DNA from: Monosporascus cannonballus
Lineage: Eukaryota; Ascomycota; Sordariomycetes; Xylariales
NCBI GenBank assembly: GCA_004154925.1
Contig: QJNS01000131.1
Coordinates: 150,999-214,998 of the forward strand
DNA length: 64,000 nucleotides
Reading direction: 5' to 3'
The notes below the pieces were generated by a model, which saw only the letters and a program-made list of their open reading frames with translations, had not been told where the DNA came from and did not search any database. The first letter of the stretch is position 1. Each line of letters starts with the position of its first letter. The translations under genes were made by a program, and so were the position numbers. Below, in pieces: positions 61,501 to 64,000 of the stretch.

Positions 61501-61950
61501 GTAAACCTAAGAAGAAATAATAAATAAACGGCGTTTTCCTGCCAAAAAATACAAAGTTAACGATAAAATCTGGTTATCCTTAAAAAATATCATTATTCTT
61601 TAGCTGTCGAAAAAGTTAAGGTAATTTTAAGTTAAATATTAAGTAATTAAAATAACAAATTTTTATGTTATTAAATTAAATATATTTTAAAATTTTTTTA
61701 ACTGTTTTACGTTAATTTATTAAAACGTATAAACCGTAACCCCTTATCGTCCTAAATTAATGCCAATATATAACCTTCTTTTATTATTTTTTAAAAAGAA
61801 AATAACAAACCGGAATATAAAATCGAAAATATCCTTTAAGCTCAGATTAAAAAGGTAAAAAAAGGTTTTATATGCCAAATCCAGGTAAAATGGTTAAGTT
61901 ACGCAAAATTAATTTAAAAGCCGTTTAAAAGATTTGTAAATACAGCAATT
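58560..61950 (+). pseudogene. E5 pol, partly spared from RIP
   Basis: RT begins near 59330 (PIRAPVLFITK...). The catalytic site is Tyr-Ile-Asn-Asp at 59685-59696, with an Asp-to-Asn change. The next block is almost unmutated: a 74-codon frame at 59674-59898 reads LNLDISKCEFAVKTTKYLGF, the standard gypsy RT connection, but in a frame different from the catalytic motif. A one-base frameshift therefore lies near the A-run at 59719-59725. FANFYRNFI follows near 59940. An integrase Cys motif (CRNYNICGHNN) lies near 60990, and a chromodomain-like end near 61810-61900. Confidence 0.8.
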
Positions 61951-63510
61951 TTATAACGGTTTAAAAAATACGGTAATATAGCTATTAATAACGGACCTTA
62001 AATTTAACGTATTACTCGAAAACGGACGGGTAAAAGTTTAGTTTAAAATATTAACCGGGCAACGCATAAATGGTATAAAAGATTTAGAAAAACCATTTAA
62101 AAGCAGCTCCAAATAATTCGCAAAGAAGCGCTGGAATAACGTTTCCGTTATTTATAAATAAAATATATTAAGAAAGAATTAAAAATTACAAAAATAATAT
62201 GCCGGTTACGAAGTTATTTAATTATTTTTAAACATTTATAAATTTAACGATTTCCTTTACGAATTTATAACGTTAACGTTACGTAAAAGTTATATACCTA
62301 AAATACGCAATTACTCATCTTTATTTATATTAAATTTTAACAAAACCGGAACTTTTTTTAGCCGCCTATATTACGATTACGAGGTTTTCGAATATGGTAA
62401 TAATACGATTATTAACGGTTATCAATTTAGCCTATAACGTAAATTAATAAACGGCGCAGAAAGGTGCGGGAGCATTACAAAAAAAATTTACATAACGAGA
62501 TTTATTATTTTTATACTTAATATATTTTTTATTATGTAAGGCGGAAGGACCGGTAAAACCGGCAACTTAACTTACGTATAAATAACGTATAAGCCAGGAA
62601 TTAAAAGCGTAAACTTATTTCGAAACGAATAACGTACGAAAATTTAAACGCGAACGTAAAATTTCGGTACTTGCCTTTTTCTAAATACGGATAACTGTTA
62701 AACTAAAGTTAACGACGAAAAAATAATATAAAAATTACGTAAGAAAAATAAACTTATTAGGGTTTCGATAATTATAATTAAAAATAACTTTATAAAATAT
62801 ATTAATTGTTAAACAAAATTTAGGAACATTCGTAAATTACGCCGAACTTACGTTAAAAATATATTAATAAAAATAAAAAAGTATTTATTTCGAAATATTA
62901 ATAGTTATAATTAATGCAAATTTAATAATGGATTACTTTTCTACCTGCAATAATAAGTACTTTAGAAATAATGAATAAATAACATACAAATAAATTATAT
63001 ATTTTATTAATTTAAACAAAATACGTCCAGATTTTTAGCAAAACGAACTATATAAGTGAAATAAGGTATATCGCAAATACGGGCGGGATATTCGTCTAGG
63101 GTAACGTAAGTATATAACGTACGAAAAAGTTTGGCGGATTTTAACTTATTAAAGAAGCTCGAAAACGTAAAAACGTCCTTTTTGCAAAATATTTTCGTAA
63201 CATTATAATATATTAATTAATTTTTAAGCTGTTATGGAATAATACATAAAAACATTATTATAAGTATTAATAAAGATTAATTTACCGATTTAAGTTACTA
63301 TAATAAAAAATTTAAAAAATTAATAAAAATATAAACGCGTTGTTTTATATAAATTTACTTAATATATAATTAGCCCATAATTAACTATTTAAATTAAGCC
63401 TAATTCGGAAATTAACAAATTTCCGAATTTCAAATTAATTAAAAGCTAAAAATTAACGTAATTATTGATTTTGTAATAAGCTAACCCCTTTTGGGAAAAA
63501 TAAGAGATAA
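61951..63510 (+). other. E5 3' internal region
   Basis: About 1.5 kb between the chromodomain-like segment and the 3' LTR. It is AT-rich but with many CpG dinucleotides, as elsewhere in RIP-treated DNA. No domain was recognised. A purine-rich tract (GGGAAAAATAAGAGATAA) ends at 63510. Confidence 0.5.
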
Positions 63511-63698
63511 TATAATAAGGCTGTATGGAACCTTATTATGAAGTACCGGATAAACGCCGGTATCAAGCAATATTAGCGCAACGCCTTATATGCAAATATA
63601 CATAACTGTATTTTTATCTTTCTTTTTTTTCTCTTTAGCTAGAAAATAAACTTTTATTAGCAACTGATTATAGACCGTTTAGGTAAAGCCTTTTACCA
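63511..63698 (+). repeat. E5 3' LTR
   Basis: It starts TATAATAAGGCTGTATGG and ends TTTTACCA. It is collinear with the 5' LTR; differences are almost all G-to-A and C-to-T. Confidence 0.88.
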
Positions 63699-63846
63699 AA
63701 AATAAGAATTAAAGTTAATATAGTTAAATTTAGATTTAGAAAAAAGATAACCGGAATACTGTTATAATTTTAACAGTATAATTACTGATCGCATTATCGT
63801 ATACCGACATTTTAAAATATATTTTATGTAAAAAAGCTCGTTCAGC

Positions 63847-63884
<38 letters not shown>

Positions 63885-63904
63885 TAATAATAATACTAAT
63901 AATA
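63847..63904. repeat. (AAT)n microsatellite
   Basis: A nearly pure AAT array with one AAC and one ACT interruption. Confidence 0.95.
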
Positions 63905-63909
63905 TCAAA

Positions 63910-63910
<1 letters not shown>

Positions 63911-64000
<90 letters not shown>
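63911..64000. repeat. (ATT)n microsatellite, runs off the window
   Basis: Thirty uninterrupted ATT units up to the last base. Together with the preceding AAT array it forms a long imperfect inverted repeat. Confidence 0.97.

Larger units (their letters stand above)
56974..63698 (+). mobile_element. E5: Ty3/gypsy chromovirus with short LTRs
   Basis: LTRs of 187 bp (56974-57160) and 188 bp (63511-63698) enclose a gag zinc-knuckle-like motif, reverse transcriptase, RNase H, integrase and a chromodomain-like C-terminus on the + strand. The LTRs are unrelated to those of E1, E2 and E4. A CAAAA duplication (56969-56973 and about 63697-63701) is possible if the LTR ends one or two bases earlier in the 3' copy. 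It is RIP-mutated, but less so within the RT. Confidence 0.87.

Noticed and set aside
1..64000. Organellar (mitochondrial) origin because of the high A+T
   Set aside because: No mitochondrial genes, rRNAs or tRNAs are seen. LTR retrotransposons, RIP-type changes and a nuclear prefoldin gene with spliceosomal introns show nuclear DNA.

Overview
The window looks like heterochromatic, repeat-packed DNA from a filamentous ascomycete fungus. Most of it is only about one fifth to one quarter G+C by eye. It consists of retrotransposon wreckage in which CpA has become TpA on both strands while CpG is kept. Gln codons have become stops, and zinc-knuckle Cys and His codons have become Tyr. That is the signature of repeat-induced point mutation (RIP), a fungal genome defence acting on duplicated DNA. 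Two short G+C-normal islands survive. One holds an intact, spliced prefoldin subunit 1 gene with small fungal-type introns. The species cannot be named from the sequence; the layout resembles the AT-isochores of some Dothideomycetes.

Layout. 219-7005: a chromodomain Ty3/gypsy element (E1, + strand). 7363-8180: first GC island, with an orphan Cys-containing open frame. 8180-12041: AT-rich degraded repeats. 12042-24813: a Ty1/copia element (E3, + strand), split inside its reverse transcriptase by a second chromovirus (E2, 16511-23161, - strand) with a perfect TATAA target duplication. 24819-25560: remnant of an older gypsy polymerase into which the copia element may have inserted. 25995-31968: four copies of a short non-coding element with ~124-bp terminal direct repeats (T1-T4, TRIM-like), two of them with perfect 5-bp target duplications. 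30.5-45.8 kb: several copies of an unclassified repeat family (R2), a 170-bp tandem repeat at 39 kb, and a solo chromovirus LTR with an ATAAA duplication at 40639-41027. 46096-54093: a third, more diverged chromovirus (E4, + strand, GTTAA duplication) carrying a palindromic foldback element in gag. 54.96-56.33 kb: second GC island, with the prefoldin gene on the - strand. 56974-63698: a different gypsy chromovirus with 187-bp LTRs (E5, + strand). 63847-64000: AAT/ATT microsatellites running off the edge.

No transposon here retains an open gag-pol, so all are presumably immobile unless helped in trans. The only confidently functional gene is prefoldin subunit 1, which makes a co-chaperone that hands nascent actin and tubulin to the CCT chaperonin. 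The most unusual material is the TRIM-like family with tRNA-gene-like internal boxes, the orphan GC-island frame, the foldback element and the unclassified R2 repeats.
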